A stretch of DNA of 64,000 nucleotides from Streptomyces hyaluromycini (lineage in GTDB: Bacteria > Actinomycetota > Actinomycetes > Streptomycetales > Streptomycetaceae). The translations under genes were made by a program, and so were the position numbers. Below the pieces are notes generated by a model. That model did no database searches, was not told where the DNA came from, and saw only the letters and a program-made list of their open reading frames with translations. Below, one piece after another: positions 51,796 to 59,905 of this stretch. The stretch spans positions 276,442 through 340,441 of the forward strand of contig NZ_BCFL01000017.1 in assembly GCF_002217755.1 (NCBI RefSeq), in the 5' to 3' direction. How positions within the stretch are numbered: position 1 is the first letter of the stretch; every line of letters starts with the position of its first letter.

Positions 51796-52810
51796 CCGCG
51801 GCCGGTGCCGCGCTGCCGCCGCCCGGCGGGCGGTCCAGGCCCACCTGCGCTATCCGCACGCCCAGTTGGGTACGGCTGGCCGCGCCCAGCGTCTCCGAGA
51901 GGCGGGCGATGTGGGCCCGGCAGGTGCGGACGCTGATGCCGAGGCGTTCCGCGATCACCGCGTCCTGGTGGCCCTCGGCGAGGAGCGCCGCGATGGACTG
52001 CTCCCGGTGCGAGATGCCCTCGATGCCGGTGTCGGGGAGCGGGGCGGTGAGCGGGATCGCCAGCCGCCACAGACGTTCGAAGACCGTGAGGAGGTACTCG
52101 ACCAGGGCGGGGTGGCGCAGCTCAAGGGCCATCGTGCGGTCCGCGTTCGCGGGGATGAACGCCACCGTGCGGTCGAAGAGGATGAGGCGGTCGATGACCT
52201 CGTCGAGCGAGCGGGCCTCGACCGCGTCGCCCATCAGCTCCAGGTAGTTGAGCAGGCCCTGGCCGTGCCGGGCGACATGCGTGTAGAGATCGCGCATCCG
52301 CACGCCGCGCCCGCGCAGGGCGACGGCCCGGTGCAGCCCCTCGGTCAGCTCCGACTCACGCCGGATACCGCCCGGCTGCACGGTCAGCACCTCCTGTGTG
52401 CAGGCCTCCGTCGCCTCGTCCATGGCCGCCTGGATCCGTGACAGCCCGTCGAGCACCCGGATGGCCGCCGTGCCCTCCGCGGACACCGACACGGCCTGCA
52501 GGTGGCGTCCCAGACCGGCGTACCACTCGAACGCCGCGACCGCCGACCCCATCCGCCGCTGGCTGTCCGTCACCTCGTCGTAGACCCCGCGCAGCAGCCG
52601 GGTCATGACCTCCTGCGGGGCGGTCGGCACCAGCCAGTCCATGTCATCGGGGTCGGGGTGCAGCAGCGCCAGCTCCAGCAGGCAGGGCACCGCGTCGGCG
52701 TCCCTGCGCAGCACCCGGCCCCGGCGCACGGCCCGGGAGTACACGCGGTCCCCGGCGGCGCACAGCCGGTCGGCACCGTGTGGATGCTCCTCCGTCCCGT
52801 GCCCGGCCAT
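51758..52810 (-). CDS. LuxR-type regulator with TrmB/PLD-like sensor region, paralog 3
   Basis: 350 residues from the ATG at 52808-52810. Layout as in paralogs 1 and 2: DRLCAAGDRVYSRAVRRGRV, RIQAAMDEATEACTQEVLTVQPGGIRR (in parts), GVRMRDLYTHVARHGQG, LELRHPALVEYLLTVFERLW, and the helix-turn-helix LLAEGHQDAVIAERLGISVRTCRAHIARL (in parts). It is convergent with paralog 2 and has its own promoter region rich in TGCAAC-type motifs. Three paralogs with conserved DNA-binding helices may compete for the same sites. Confidence 0.88.
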   Translation of the reverse strand: MAGHGTEEHPHGADRLCAAGDRVYSRAVRRGRVLRRDADAVPCLLELALLHPDPDDMDWLVPTAPQEVMTRLLRGVYDEVTDSQRRMGSAVAAFEWYAGLGRHLQAVSVSAEGTAAIRVLDGLSRIQAAMDEATEACTQEVLTVQPGGIRRESELTEGLHRAVALRGRGVRMRDLYTHVARHGQGLLNYLELMGDAVEARSLDEVIDRLILFDRTVAFIPANADRTMALELRHPALVEYLLTVFERLWRLAIPLTAPLPDTGIEGISHREQSIAALLAEGHQDAVIAERLGISVRTCRAHIARLSETLGAASRTQLGVRIAQVGLDRPPGGGSAAPAAVSLPDQGSPSVR

Positions 52811-53204
52811 CGCCCATTCCACCCCCGGTTTGCTGCCTCTTCCGCAGCGCAACTATGAGCGGTCCGGACCGGGTCCGCAACACGGCTACCCGCGCCCGGG
52901 GCGTCGCAATACCCGGATACGGCCGGATATCGCACCGCCTCCGCAGGCCGCGTTGCAACAAGATGACGGTGGTGGCAGCGGGGCGTGCGGGGCAGGGTGG
53001 AAGCCGCTTCCCACGGGTGTCGCCGTACACCCGGCGGGGCCCCGGGCCATCCTCCCCCGATCGGGCCGGGGCCCCGTGCAACGCGCCAACGGGGGAGGTG
53101 CGTTGCACGGGAGGGTCGCTCGCGGGCGCGTGACGCGGCGGACCGGCGGATCCCCGAAATCCGCCAGTGATCGCCGCGTTACGTGCCCGCTCTAACGTCC
53201 CTTC
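52811..53204. promoter_or_regulatory. Divergent regulatory region of regulator 3 and ATP-grasp operon
   Basis: 394 bases without a gene. It carries a cluster of GCAAC/GTTGC motifs: GTTGCAAC palindrome (52952-52959), CGTGCAACGC (53075-53084) facing GCGTTGCACG (53100-53109), a 10-bp perfect inverted repeat with a 15-base spacer, and single GCAAC copies near 52850 and 52890. Likely operators for one or more of the nearby LuxR-type regulators. Confidence 0.5.
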
Positions 53205-54752
53205 ATGGCGGACATATTTGACGCGTACGCGTTGGCCGACGCGTGGGACGAGATGTTTGTACGGCCGGGTGAGGTCAGGACCGCCTACGAGCCGGTACTG
53301 GCGGCGCTCCAGCCGATCGAACCGAGTGAACTGAGGTTCCGGGCGGACCAGATGGCCCGGGCCTTCACCGACCGGGGGGTGACCTACGCCTTCGCGGGCG
53401 AGGAGCGGCCCTGGCCGCTTGACCTGGTGCCGAGGATCCTCGACGCCCTGGAATGGGATCTCATACAAAGAGGCGTGGCCCAGCGGGTCCGGGCCCTGGA
53501 GGCCTATCTGGCCGACGCCTACGGACACGCCCGGGCCTTCGAGGACGGGGTGGTGCCCTGGCGGCTGCTCCTTGGCTCGCCGCACTTCCACCGGGCCGCG
53601 CACGCGGTGGAGCCGCCCGGCGGGGTGCGCATCCACGTGGCCGGAATCGACCTGGTCCGGGACGAGGCCGGCGCGTTCCGGGTGCTGGAGGACAACGTCC
53701 GGGTGCCGAGCGGGGTGTCGTACGTCATCGAGAACCGCAGGGCGATGACCCGGGTCTTCCCCTCGCTCTTCGCCGAGCAGCACGTCCTTCCGGTCGACGG
53801 GTACGCCCAGCGGCTGCTGGCCGCGCTGCGGGCGGCGGCGCCCGGCGGGGCGGCGAGCGATCCCCGGGTGGTCGTCCTCACCCCCGGGCCCAGCAACGCG
53901 GCCTACTTCGAACACGCCCTGCTCGCCCGGCTGATGGGCGTGCAGCTGGTCGAGGGGCACGACCTGGTGTGCCGCAGCAACCGGGTCTGGATGCGGACGA
54001 CCCGCGGCGAGGTGCCCGTGCACGTCGTGTACCGGCGCCTCGACGACGACTTCCTCGATCCCCTGCACTTCCGCCCCGACTCGGTGATCGGCTGCCCCGG
54101 CATCCTGAGCGCCGCCGTCGCGGGGAACGTCACACTCGCGAACGCCGTCGGCAACGGCATCGCCGACGACAAACTCCTCTACACCTACGTCCCGGACCTG
54201 ATCCGCTACTACCTCGGCGAGGAACCGGTGCTCCCCAACGTGGAGTCCTACCGGCCTGACGAGCCGGGCCAGTTGGAGGCCGTCCTCGACCAGCTGGACC
54301 AGCTGGTGGTGAAGCCCGTCGACGGGGCCGGCGGACAGGGCATCGTGATCGGCCCGAAGGCCGACCGCGCGACCCTGGAACGCACTCGCAAAGCCGTCGC
54401 CGCAGACCCGCGCGGCTTCATCGCGCAGCGCCCGGTCGCCCTCTCCACCTCCCCCACCCTCTCGGGTGAACGGATGGCACCGCGCCACATTGACCTGCGG
54501 CCGTTCGCCGTGAACGACGGCGACGACATCTGGGTGCTGCCCGGCGGCCTCACCCGGGTCGCCCTCCAGGAGGGCAACCTGATCGTCAACTCCAGCCAGG
54601 GCGGCGGATCCAAGGACACCTGGGTGCTCGCCGAGGGCCCCGCCGAACGCCCCGAGCCGGTCGACGCGGGCCCGATCCCCGCGGTCGCCCCGCGCCGCCT
54701 CGGCCCGGACGGCACCCGTGCCGTCGTACCGGAAGGAGCGCACCAGCAGTGA
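53205..54752 (+). CDS. Circularly permuted ATP-grasp protein
   Basis: 515 residues. CP_ATPgrasp family: GVRIHVAGIDLVRDEAGAFRVLEDNVRVPSG (in parts) near 140-175, VVVLTPGPSNAAYFEHALLA, LVEGHDLVCRSNRVWMRTT, VKPVDGAGGQGIVIGP nucleotide loop, and RHIDLRPFAVNDGDDIWVLPGGLTR. With the next two genes it forms a widespread conserved trio thought to make a peptide-like bond or tag on an unknown substrate. It overlaps the alpha-E gene by 4 bases. Confidence 0.93.
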   Translation: MADIFDAYALADAWDEMFVRPGEVRTAYEPVLAALQPIEPSELRFRADQMARAFTDRGVTYAFAGEERPWPLDLVPRILDALEWDLIQRGVAQRVRALEAYLADAYGHARAFEDGVVPWRLLLGSPHFHRAAHAVEPPGGVRIHVAGIDLVRDEAGAFRVLEDNVRVPSGVSYVIENRRAMTRVFPSLFAEQHVLPVDGYAQRLLAALRAAAPGGAASDPRVVVLTPGPSNAAYFEHALLARLMGVQLVEGHDLVCRSNRVWMRTTRGEVPVHVVYRRLDDDFLDPLHFRPDSVIGCPGILSAAVAGNVTLANAVGNGIADDKLLYTYVPDLIRYYLGEEPVLPNVESYRPDEPGQLEAVLDQLDQLVVKPVDGAGGQGIVIGPKADRATLERTRKAVAADPRGFIAQRPVALSTSPTLSGERMAPRHIDLRPFAVNDGDDIWVLPGGLTRVALQEGNLIVNSSQGGGSKDTWVLAEGPAERPEPVDAGPIPAVAPRRLGPDGTRAVVPEGAHQQ

Positions 54753-55681
54753 ACGACGTGATCCTCTCCCGTATCGCCGAATCGCTGACCTGGACCGGAC
54801 GGTACGTCGAACGGGCCGACGCCACCGGCCGGATCCTCGACGCCTACCTGCACCGGATGCTGGAGGACCCCTGGCGCGACGAGGACGCGGCCTGCCGGTC
54901 GCTGTACGCGATCCTCGGCGTGGACGCCGGTGCGGAACGGGTCGACATGCAGCAGGTCCTGGACCAGCTCGCCTTCGACGCCCGCTCCACCTGCTCCATC
55001 GAGGGCGCCCTGGGCGCCGCCCGGCTGAACGCGCGCAGCGCCCGCGAGGCCGTCTCCTCCGAGATGTGGGAGTGCCTCAACTCCACCTGGCACGCGCTCG
55101 GCGACCGGCGCCGCGCGGCCCGCCGCACCGGCCCCTACGCCTACCTGGAGCTGGTCCGCAGCCGCGCCGCGCTCTTCTTCGGCCTGGCCGACTCCACCAT
55201 GAGCCGGGACGACAGCTGGCGGTTCGTCGTCCTCGGGCGGAGCCTGGAGCGGGTGGACATGACCGTACGACTCCTTTCGGTGCGCGTGCTGGACGCGGCG
55301 CACGCGCCGGACTGGCCGACGCTGCTCAGCGCGAGCGGCGCCGACGAGGCGTACGCACGGGTGCACAGCGGGTTCGGGGACACCCCGAGAGTGGCCGAAT
55401 TCCTGCTCCTGGACCGGGACTTCCCGCGCTCGGCGCTGCACGCGCTGACCACGGCGGAGGAGTGCCTGGCGGCGCTCGGCCGGCCCCGTCAGGACCCCGC
55501 CCGCTCCCCCGTCGGCCGGGCCCGCACCCGCCTCGAATACCTGGACACCGCCTCCCTGGAGGATCAGCTGCCCGTTCTGCTGCGCGACCTCCAGCAGGCC
55601 TGCATGGCGTCCGCCGACGCGGTGGCGGAGCGGTTCTTCCCGTACCAGGGGCCCGTCGAGTGGGCCCAGGAAGGAGCCTGA
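54749..55681 (+). CDS. Alpha-E domain protein
   Basis: 310 residues, nearly all helical. Family start LSRIAESLTWTGRYVERADATGRILDAYL (in parts), then RSAREAVSSEMWECLNSTWH, ALFFGLADSTMSRDDSWRFVVLGRSLERVDMT (in parts), LEDQLPVLLRDLQQACMASADAV. Conserved Glu residues give the family its name. It always accompanies the permuted ATP-grasp and transglutaminase genes and probably helps the same reaction. The next gene follows after one base. Confidence 0.93.
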   Translation: MNDVILSRIAESLTWTGRYVERADATGRILDAYLHRMLEDPWRDEDAACRSLYAILGVDAGAERVDMQQVLDQLAFDARSTCSIEGALGAARLNARSAREAVSSEMWECLNSTWHALGDRRRAARRTGPYAYLELVRSRAALFFGLADSTMSRDDSWRFVVLGRSLERVDMTVRLLSVRVLDAAHAPDWPTLLSASGADEAYARVHSGFGDTPRVAEFLLLDRDFPRSALHALTTAEECLAALGRPRQDPARSPVGRARTRLEYLDTASLEDQLPVLLRDLQQACMASADAVAERFFPYQGPVEWAQEGA

Positions 55682-55682
55682 G

Positions 55683-56525
55683 ATGGCTCGTCGCCTCCGT
55701 ATCCGGCACACCACCCGGGTCCCCTACGCCCAGCCCGCCAGTTCCTCGCACAACGAGGTGCGGATGACCCCGCTGACCCTGCCGGGGCAGACCACCCTGG
55801 ACGCGCGGGTCACCGTGCAGCCGGCGACCGCCGTCTGGTCGTACTGGGACTACTGGGGCACCCAGGTCACCGGGTTCGATCTGATCGACCCGCACGAGGA
55901 TCTGACGATCACCGCGTCGAGCCTGGTGGAGACCTCGGCGCCGGGGCCGCTGCCGGCCGCGCCGGACTGGGCGGAGCTGGCCGAACAGGCCGCCGGGTCA
56001 CGGCTGCTGGAGTTCGCGGGCCCGACCTCCCGTACGTCGGTGCCGAAGAAGCTGGTGAAGAAGGCGCGGGCCGCGGCGGAGGGGCTGGGGCCGCACGAGG
56101 CCGCGGTGGCCGTCTCCGAGATGGTCGCCGACCGGGTGGCCTACCTGCCGGGGACGACCGGCGTGAACACCTCCCCCGCGGAGGCGTGGGCCCAGCGGGC
56201 GGGCGTCTGCCAGGACATCACCCATCTCACCATCGCCCTGCTGAGGGGGCTGGGGCTGCCGGCCCGGTACGTCTCCGGGTACCTGCACCCGGAGCGGGAG
56301 GCGGAACTGAACCGGCCGGTCGCCGGGCAGAGCCATGCGTGGATCGAGTACTGGGCCGGCGACTGGTGCGGGTACGACCCGACGAACCGGGTGCGGGCCG
56401 GGGAGGACCACGTGGTGGTGGGCCGGGGCCGGGACTACGACGACGTCACGCCTCATAAGGGGATCTACCGGGGGGTCCCGGGAGGGGCTCCGGAGGTGAC
56501 CGTGGAGTTCACGAGGGTGGCGTAG
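55683..56525 (+). CDS. Transglutaminase-family protein
   Basis: 280 residues. N-terminal bacterial transglutaminase-associated domain (RLRIRHTTRVPYAQPASSSHNEVRMTPL, in parts) and a transglutaminase core with the catalytic triad: Cys in WAQRAGVCQDITHLTIALLRG (in parts), His in GQSHAWIEYWAGDWCGYDPTN (in parts) and the following Asp. It may act as a peptidase or amide ligase. Third gene of the operon; a repeat copy follows the stop. Confidence 0.94.
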   Translation: MARRLRIRHTTRVPYAQPASSSHNEVRMTPLTLPGQTTLDARVTVQPATAVWSYWDYWGTQVTGFDLIDPHEDLTITASSLVETSAPGPLPAAPDWAELAEQAAGSRLLEFAGPTSRTSVPKKLVKKARAAAEGLGPHEAAVAVSEMVADRVAYLPGTTGVNTSPAEAWAQRAGVCQDITHLTIALLRGLGLPARYVSGYLHPEREAELNRPVAGQSHAWIEYWAGDWCGYDPTNRVRAGEDHVVVGRGRDYDDVTPHKGIYRGVPGGAPEVTVEFTRVA

Positions 56526-56700
56526 TCGTTCGCCCGCGGGCCGGCGGGGGCTGGTCGCGCAGTTCCCCGCGCCCCTGAAGGGGCGCGCTGCTCAGCCGCC
56601 TCCTACATGGACATAGCTGCGGGCAGGCGTGCCGCAGGGCGGCACGGGTGGGCGCAGCGGCACCCTGCCAGCGCCGGTAAGTGACACCCCGCCCGGAGCG
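56526..56700. repeat. Intergenic repeat, copy E, with terminator hairpin
   Basis: Contains GGCTGGTCGCGCAGTTCCCC, the hairpin GCGCCCC-tgaa-GGGGCGC (56569-56586), AGCTGCGGGCAGG, GGGCGGCACGGGTGGGCG and CTGCCAGCGCCGGTAAGTGA. Lies between the convergent transglutaminase and sugar-binding genes. Confidence 0.7.
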
Positions 56701-56704
56701 CACA

Positions 56705-56738
56705 GCAGCCCCGTTCCCTGCGAAGGGAACGGGGCTGC
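56705..56738 (-). terminator. Terminator of the sugar-binding lipoprotein gene
   Basis: 14-bp perfect stem GCAGCCCCGTTCCC (56705-56718) with its complement (56725-56738), 6-base loop, about 12 bases after the stop codon on the - strand. Confidence 0.8.
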
Positions 56739-56749
56739 CAGGCAAGGCT

Positions 56750-57862
56750 TTACTTGAGGCCCGCCTCCGCGCAAGCGGTCTTGTACGTGGCCGTGCAGAT
56801 CTGCGAGATCTTGTAGATGCCGTCCGCGACGACGGTGTCCTTGATCTTGCTCTTGGTCACGGCGTTCACCTGGACCAGCTGGGACGGGATGTTCTTGTTG
56901 GTCGGGCTGTCGACGGTGTCCTGGGTGAGCGCGTCGAACTGGATGTCCTTGCCCTGCACCTTGTAGACGGCCATCTCGGCGGCGGCCTCGGCCTCGTCCG
57001 GGTACGGCTTGTAGACCGTCATGTACTGCTCGCCGATGAGGATCCGCTGGATGGCGTCGAGGTCCGCGTCCTGGCCGGTGATGGGCGGCATGGTGGTGAC
57101 GCCGGCCGCCTTGAGGGCCTTGACGATGCCGCCCGCCATCGCGTCGTTGGCGGAGTAGACGCCGGCGATGTTGTCCTTGCCGATCGAGCCGATCGCCTTG
57201 GTGACCTCCTGCTGGGCGATCCCCGGGTCCCAGTCCTTGGTGTCGAACATGGCCCCGGTCGGAATCGTCACCTTGCCGGTCAGCTCGGACAGGGCGCCCG
57301 TCTTGAACTGCTTGGCGTTCGGGTCGGTCGGCGAGCCGTTGATCATGATGACCTTGTCGGAGGTGTCGACGTTGCTGCCGAGGCCCTCCAGGAGCGTACG
57401 GGCCTGCACCTCGCCCACCAGCTCGTTGTCGAAGGAGACATAGCCGGCGATGGGGCCCTCGGCGAGGCGGTCGTAGGCGATGACCGGGATGCCCGCCTCC
57501 TTGGCCTTCTTCACCGTGCCGGCGATGGCGTGCGAGTCGACCGAGTCCAGGATGATCACGTCGACCTTGTCGTCGATCATCTTCTGCATCTGCTTCGCCT
57601 GCGTGGAGGCGGTCGACGCGGCGTTCTGGTAGTCGACCTGGCCCTGCTTGTTGGTGAGCTCGGCGATCTTCGCCTTCATGATCGGGTAGTCGAAGTTGGT
57701 GTACCGGGTGTTGATCTTGTCCGGCATCAGCACGCCCACCGTGATGTCGTTGCCCTTCGTCGGGGTCGCGGTGGTCGACGATCCTGTCGCGTTGAGCATG
57801 CCGCAGCCGGCAAGCGAAAGGGTCATCGTGGACGCGGCCACAAACATGGCTATACGACGCAT
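56750..57862 (-). CDS. Sugar ABC transporter substrate-binding lipoprotein (ChvE/XylF-like)
   Basis: 370 residues from the ATG at 57860-57862 (a GTG at 57872-57874 is possible). Lipoprotein signal with lipobox LSLAGC at about residues 15-20. Periplasmic-binding-protein type 1 fold: ITVGVLMPDKINTRYTNFD (in parts), QMQKMIDDKVDVIILDSVDS, IPVIAYDRLAEGP, FDNELVGEVQA, VYSANDAMAGGIVKALKAAG, ITGQDADLDAIQRILIGEQYMTVYKP (in parts). Resembles xylose/multiple-sugar binders. No permease or ATPase gene is adjacent, so partners lie elsewhere. Confidence 0.92.
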   Translation of the reverse strand: MRRIAMFVAASTMTLSLAGCGMLNATGSSTTATPTKGNDITVGVLMPDKINTRYTNFDYPIMKAKIAELTNKQGQVDYQNAASTASTQAKQMQKMIDDKVDVIILDSVDSHAIAGTVKKAKEAGIPVIAYDRLAEGPIAGYVSFDNELVGEVQARTLLEGLGSNVDTSDKVIMINGSPTDPNAKQFKTGALSELTGKVTIPTGAMFDTKDWDPGIAQQEVTKAIGSIGKDNIAGVYSANDAMAGGIVKALKAAGVTTMPPITGQDADLDAIQRILIGEQYMTVYKPYPDEAEAAAEMAVYKVQGKDIQFDALTQDTVDSPTNKNIPSQLVQVNAVTKSKIKDTVVADGIYKISQICTATYKTACAEAGLK

Positions 57863-58155
57863 ACGGGGGCTCACTTCAGGTGCGTTCCGGACGTGGGCTG
57901 CTTTGCGACCCAGATGTCTGAAAAGCCAACGCGTACGCCACACCCGGCGTCAAGCGGAACTACTTAACGAGTGCGCAACACCACGCTCCGCTGCACCTGT
58001 GAAGGCGGAGCGGAACCCTCTCCAAACACTCTTTACGGACCCTCCATCCAACGGGAGTTCACGAGAAGGCAAAGATCGGTACAACCAAGTCCTTTCCTCG
58101 TGAGTCGTCATCGGCGACAGCCGCCCCCGGCGCGGCCATACGACCAGAGGACCGA
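57863..58155. other. Divergent intergenic region (lipoprotein gene / PA14-FnIII gene)
   Basis: 293 bases with no gene. Relatively AT-rich around 57958-57970 and 58020-58100. It must contain the sugar-binding gene promoter and that of the PA14/FnIII gene. No operator can be named with confidence. Confidence 0.5.
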
Positions 58156-59017
58156 ATGAACCCAGCCAGAGGCACCGCGGCCGTCGCCGTGGTGCTCGCC
58201 ACGGCCGGCACCCTGCTCGGCAGCACCGCCGTGACCGCCTCGGCCGCCACGACCTGTGCGTCCCCCGTCTTCAAGCGGGAGTTGTTCGCGAACACCACGT
58301 TCAAGGGCACCCCGAAGAAGACCGACTGCGACTCCGCGATCAGCGAGAGCTGGAGCGGGGCGCCCGCGTCCGGGCTGCCGAAGGACAACTTCGGCGTCCG
58401 CTGGACGGTGACCCGGGACTTCGGCTCCGGCGGACCCTTCGCCCTCGCCGCCTCCGGACTCGACGGCATCCGCGTCTACCTCGACGGCACCCGCAGGATC
58501 GACCTGTGGAAGAACACCACCAAGACCGTCGCCAAGACCGTCAACGTCACCGTCCCCAAGGGCAGGCACACCCTCCGCGTCGACTACGCCAACTGGACCG
58601 GCGCCGCCAAGGCCAAGTTCACCTACACGCCGAGTACTTCGGCCGCCGTCGACAAGGTCAAGCCGCTCACCCCGCTGGATCCGCTGGTGTCCTACGACAG
58701 CGGATCCAACACGACGAAGCTGAGCTGGACGAAGAACCAGGAGCTGGACCTCGCGGGCTACCGGGTCTACCGGCGGCTGCGGGGCAGCACCGGCTGGACC
58801 CGGCTGACCACCACCACCGCGACCTCGTACACCGACACCCCGCCCGCGACCGGCGCCGTCTACTACTACGAGGTGCGCGCCTACGACAAGGCGGGCAACG
58901 AATCCGCCGGCACCGCCGACCAGTCGGTCACCAGCATCACGCTGGCCGCGCCGACCGGCCTCGGCTGGTCGGTCACGGACACCACGGCCACGGTGACCTG
59001 GCGGGCGGTGCCGGGCG

Positions 59018-59274
59018 CTCCATCCTTCAGGGTGGAGAGGTGTACGGCATACTCGCCCCGGCGGCCCGGAGGGCCGCAGAGCCATGGCATGATCGCCCTG
59101 TCCGGCAACGTAGTTGTCGGACCTACCGCCGGACGGGCGGGAAGTCAGGCCGGTGGAGGTCTGGTAAGACCGGTCCTCACCGACCGGCACGGACCCGTGA
59201 AGCAGGAACCCACGGTGGTACCGCGAAGCGGTACGGACCGGAATCTCCAGTCCTCGGGCTGGAGAGGACGTCAA
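59018..59274 (+). mobile_element. tnpB-less IS200/IS605-type element resembling a solo omega-RNA
   Basis: Both ends carry alike subterminal hairpins: CTCCATCC-ttca-GGGTGGAG (59018-59037) on the left and CTCCAGTC-ctcg-GGCTGGAG (about 59245-59264) on the right, each followed by AGG. The right end finishes in GACGTCAA, with TCAA being the classic right-end cleavage tetranucleotide. Inside are further stems (GGTCT-ggta-AGACC; GTACCGC-gaa-GCGGTAC) and GTGAAGCAGGAACCCAC, which I recognise from the 3' part of Streptomyces tnpB/omega-RNA regions. No TnpA or TnpB gene is present. The left boundary is uncertain by some 20 bases. Confidence 0.68.
59110..59274 (+). ncRNA. Putative omega-RNA-like structured RNA
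   Basis: The stem-rich part of the element, ending exactly at TCAA. In known TnpB systems the guide is the sequence immediately 3' of this end, here the host bases from 59275 (TGGGTGGATGCGATCG). Whether it is transcribed, and whether any TnpB elsewhere in the genome uses it, cannot be seen here. Confidence 0.45.
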
Positions 59275-59392
59275 TGGGTGGATGCGATCGACAACGCGGG
59301 CAACTCCACCACTACTGGGTGACCGCGCTGTACGCCGACGGCACGGAGTCGGCGCCCGGCGCGGAGTCGGCGGTCCTGGAGCCGTGACCGGC

Positions 59393-59435
59393 ACGGGAAG
59401 GGCCCGGAGGTCCACGACCTCCGGGCCCTTCCCGT
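59393..59435. terminator. Strong terminator hairpin after hspR
   Basis: An 18-bp perfect stem (ACGGGAAGGGCCCGGAGG, 59393-59410, with its complement at 59418-59435) and 7-base loop. It lies between the convergent PA14/FnIII gene and hspR, so it can end both transcripts. Confidence 0.85.
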
Positions 59436-59449
59436 CTGCTCGGTCCTGC

Positions 59450-59905
59450 TCAGTCCTTCGCCTTCTTCGGCCGCCACACCACCAGTGCGCTGGTCTGCTG
59501 CACCTCCTGGTACGGGACCAGGTCGCGGCGGTAGGAGGCGTGGACGGCGGCCTCGCGCTGCTGCATCGCGGCCGCCGCGCCGTCGACCGCCGCCTGGAGT
59601 TCGGCGACCCGCTGCTGGAGCGCGATGACCTGGTTCTCCAGTTCGATGATGCGCTTGATGCCGGCCAGGTTGATGCCCTCGTCCTGCGACAGCGCCTGCA
59701 CCTGGCGGAGCAGTTCGATGTCACGGGCCGAGTAGCGGCGGCCCCGCCCGGCCGTGCGGTCGGGGGAGACCAGCCCCAGGCGGTCGTACTGGCGCAGCGT
59801 CTGCGGGTGCAGTCCGGAGAGCTGGGCCGCCACCGAGATGACGTAGACCGGGGTCTCCTCGGTCAGTTCATACGGGTTACGTCGACGGCCGTCCATCTCT
59901 GTCAT
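59450..59905 (-). CDS. hspR: Heat-shock repressor HspR (MerR family)
   Basis: 151 residues. MerR-type helix-turn-helix VYVISVAAQLSGLHPQTLRQYDRLGLVSP (in parts) at about 17-45, then YSARDIELLRQVQALSQDEG and a coiled coil (LENQVIALQQRVAELQAAVDG). HspR binds HAIR sites in front of dnaK and clpB, using DnaK as co-repressor. Its ATG overlaps the dnaJ stop, so it is the last gene of the operon it controls. Confidence 0.97.
   Translation of the reverse strand: MTEMDGRRRNPYELTEETPVYVISVAAQLSGLHPQTLRQYDRLGLVSPDRTAGRGRRYSARDIELLRQVQALSQDEGINLAGIKRIIELENQVIALQQRVAELQAAVDGAAAAMQQREAAVHASYRRDLVPYQEVQQTSALVVWRPKKAKD

Larger units (their letters stand above)
58156..59387 (+). pseudogene. Secreted PA14/fibronectin-III protein interrupted by an IS605-type element
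   Basis: Signal peptide about 1-31. The N-terminal domain resembles PA14 (FKRELFANTTFKGTPKKTDCD, in parts; WTVTRDF, GIRVYLDGTRRID, GRHTLRVDYANW). One complete FnIII domain (about 168-258, LAGYRVYRRLRGSTGWTRL) and the start of a second (TGLGWSVTDTTATVTWRAVPGA) follow. The second domain is broken near 59018. Its last strands, HYWVTALYADGTESAPGAES, reappear in another frame from about 59310 to the stop at 59387. In the original frame translation runs through the insert and stops at 59322. A truncated but exported protein is likely. Confidence 0.8.

Noticed and set aside
52644..54743. 699-codon - strand frame across the ATP-grasp gene and upstream region
   Set aside because: Shadow frame crossing the promoter region; the ATP-grasp gene on + is well supported.
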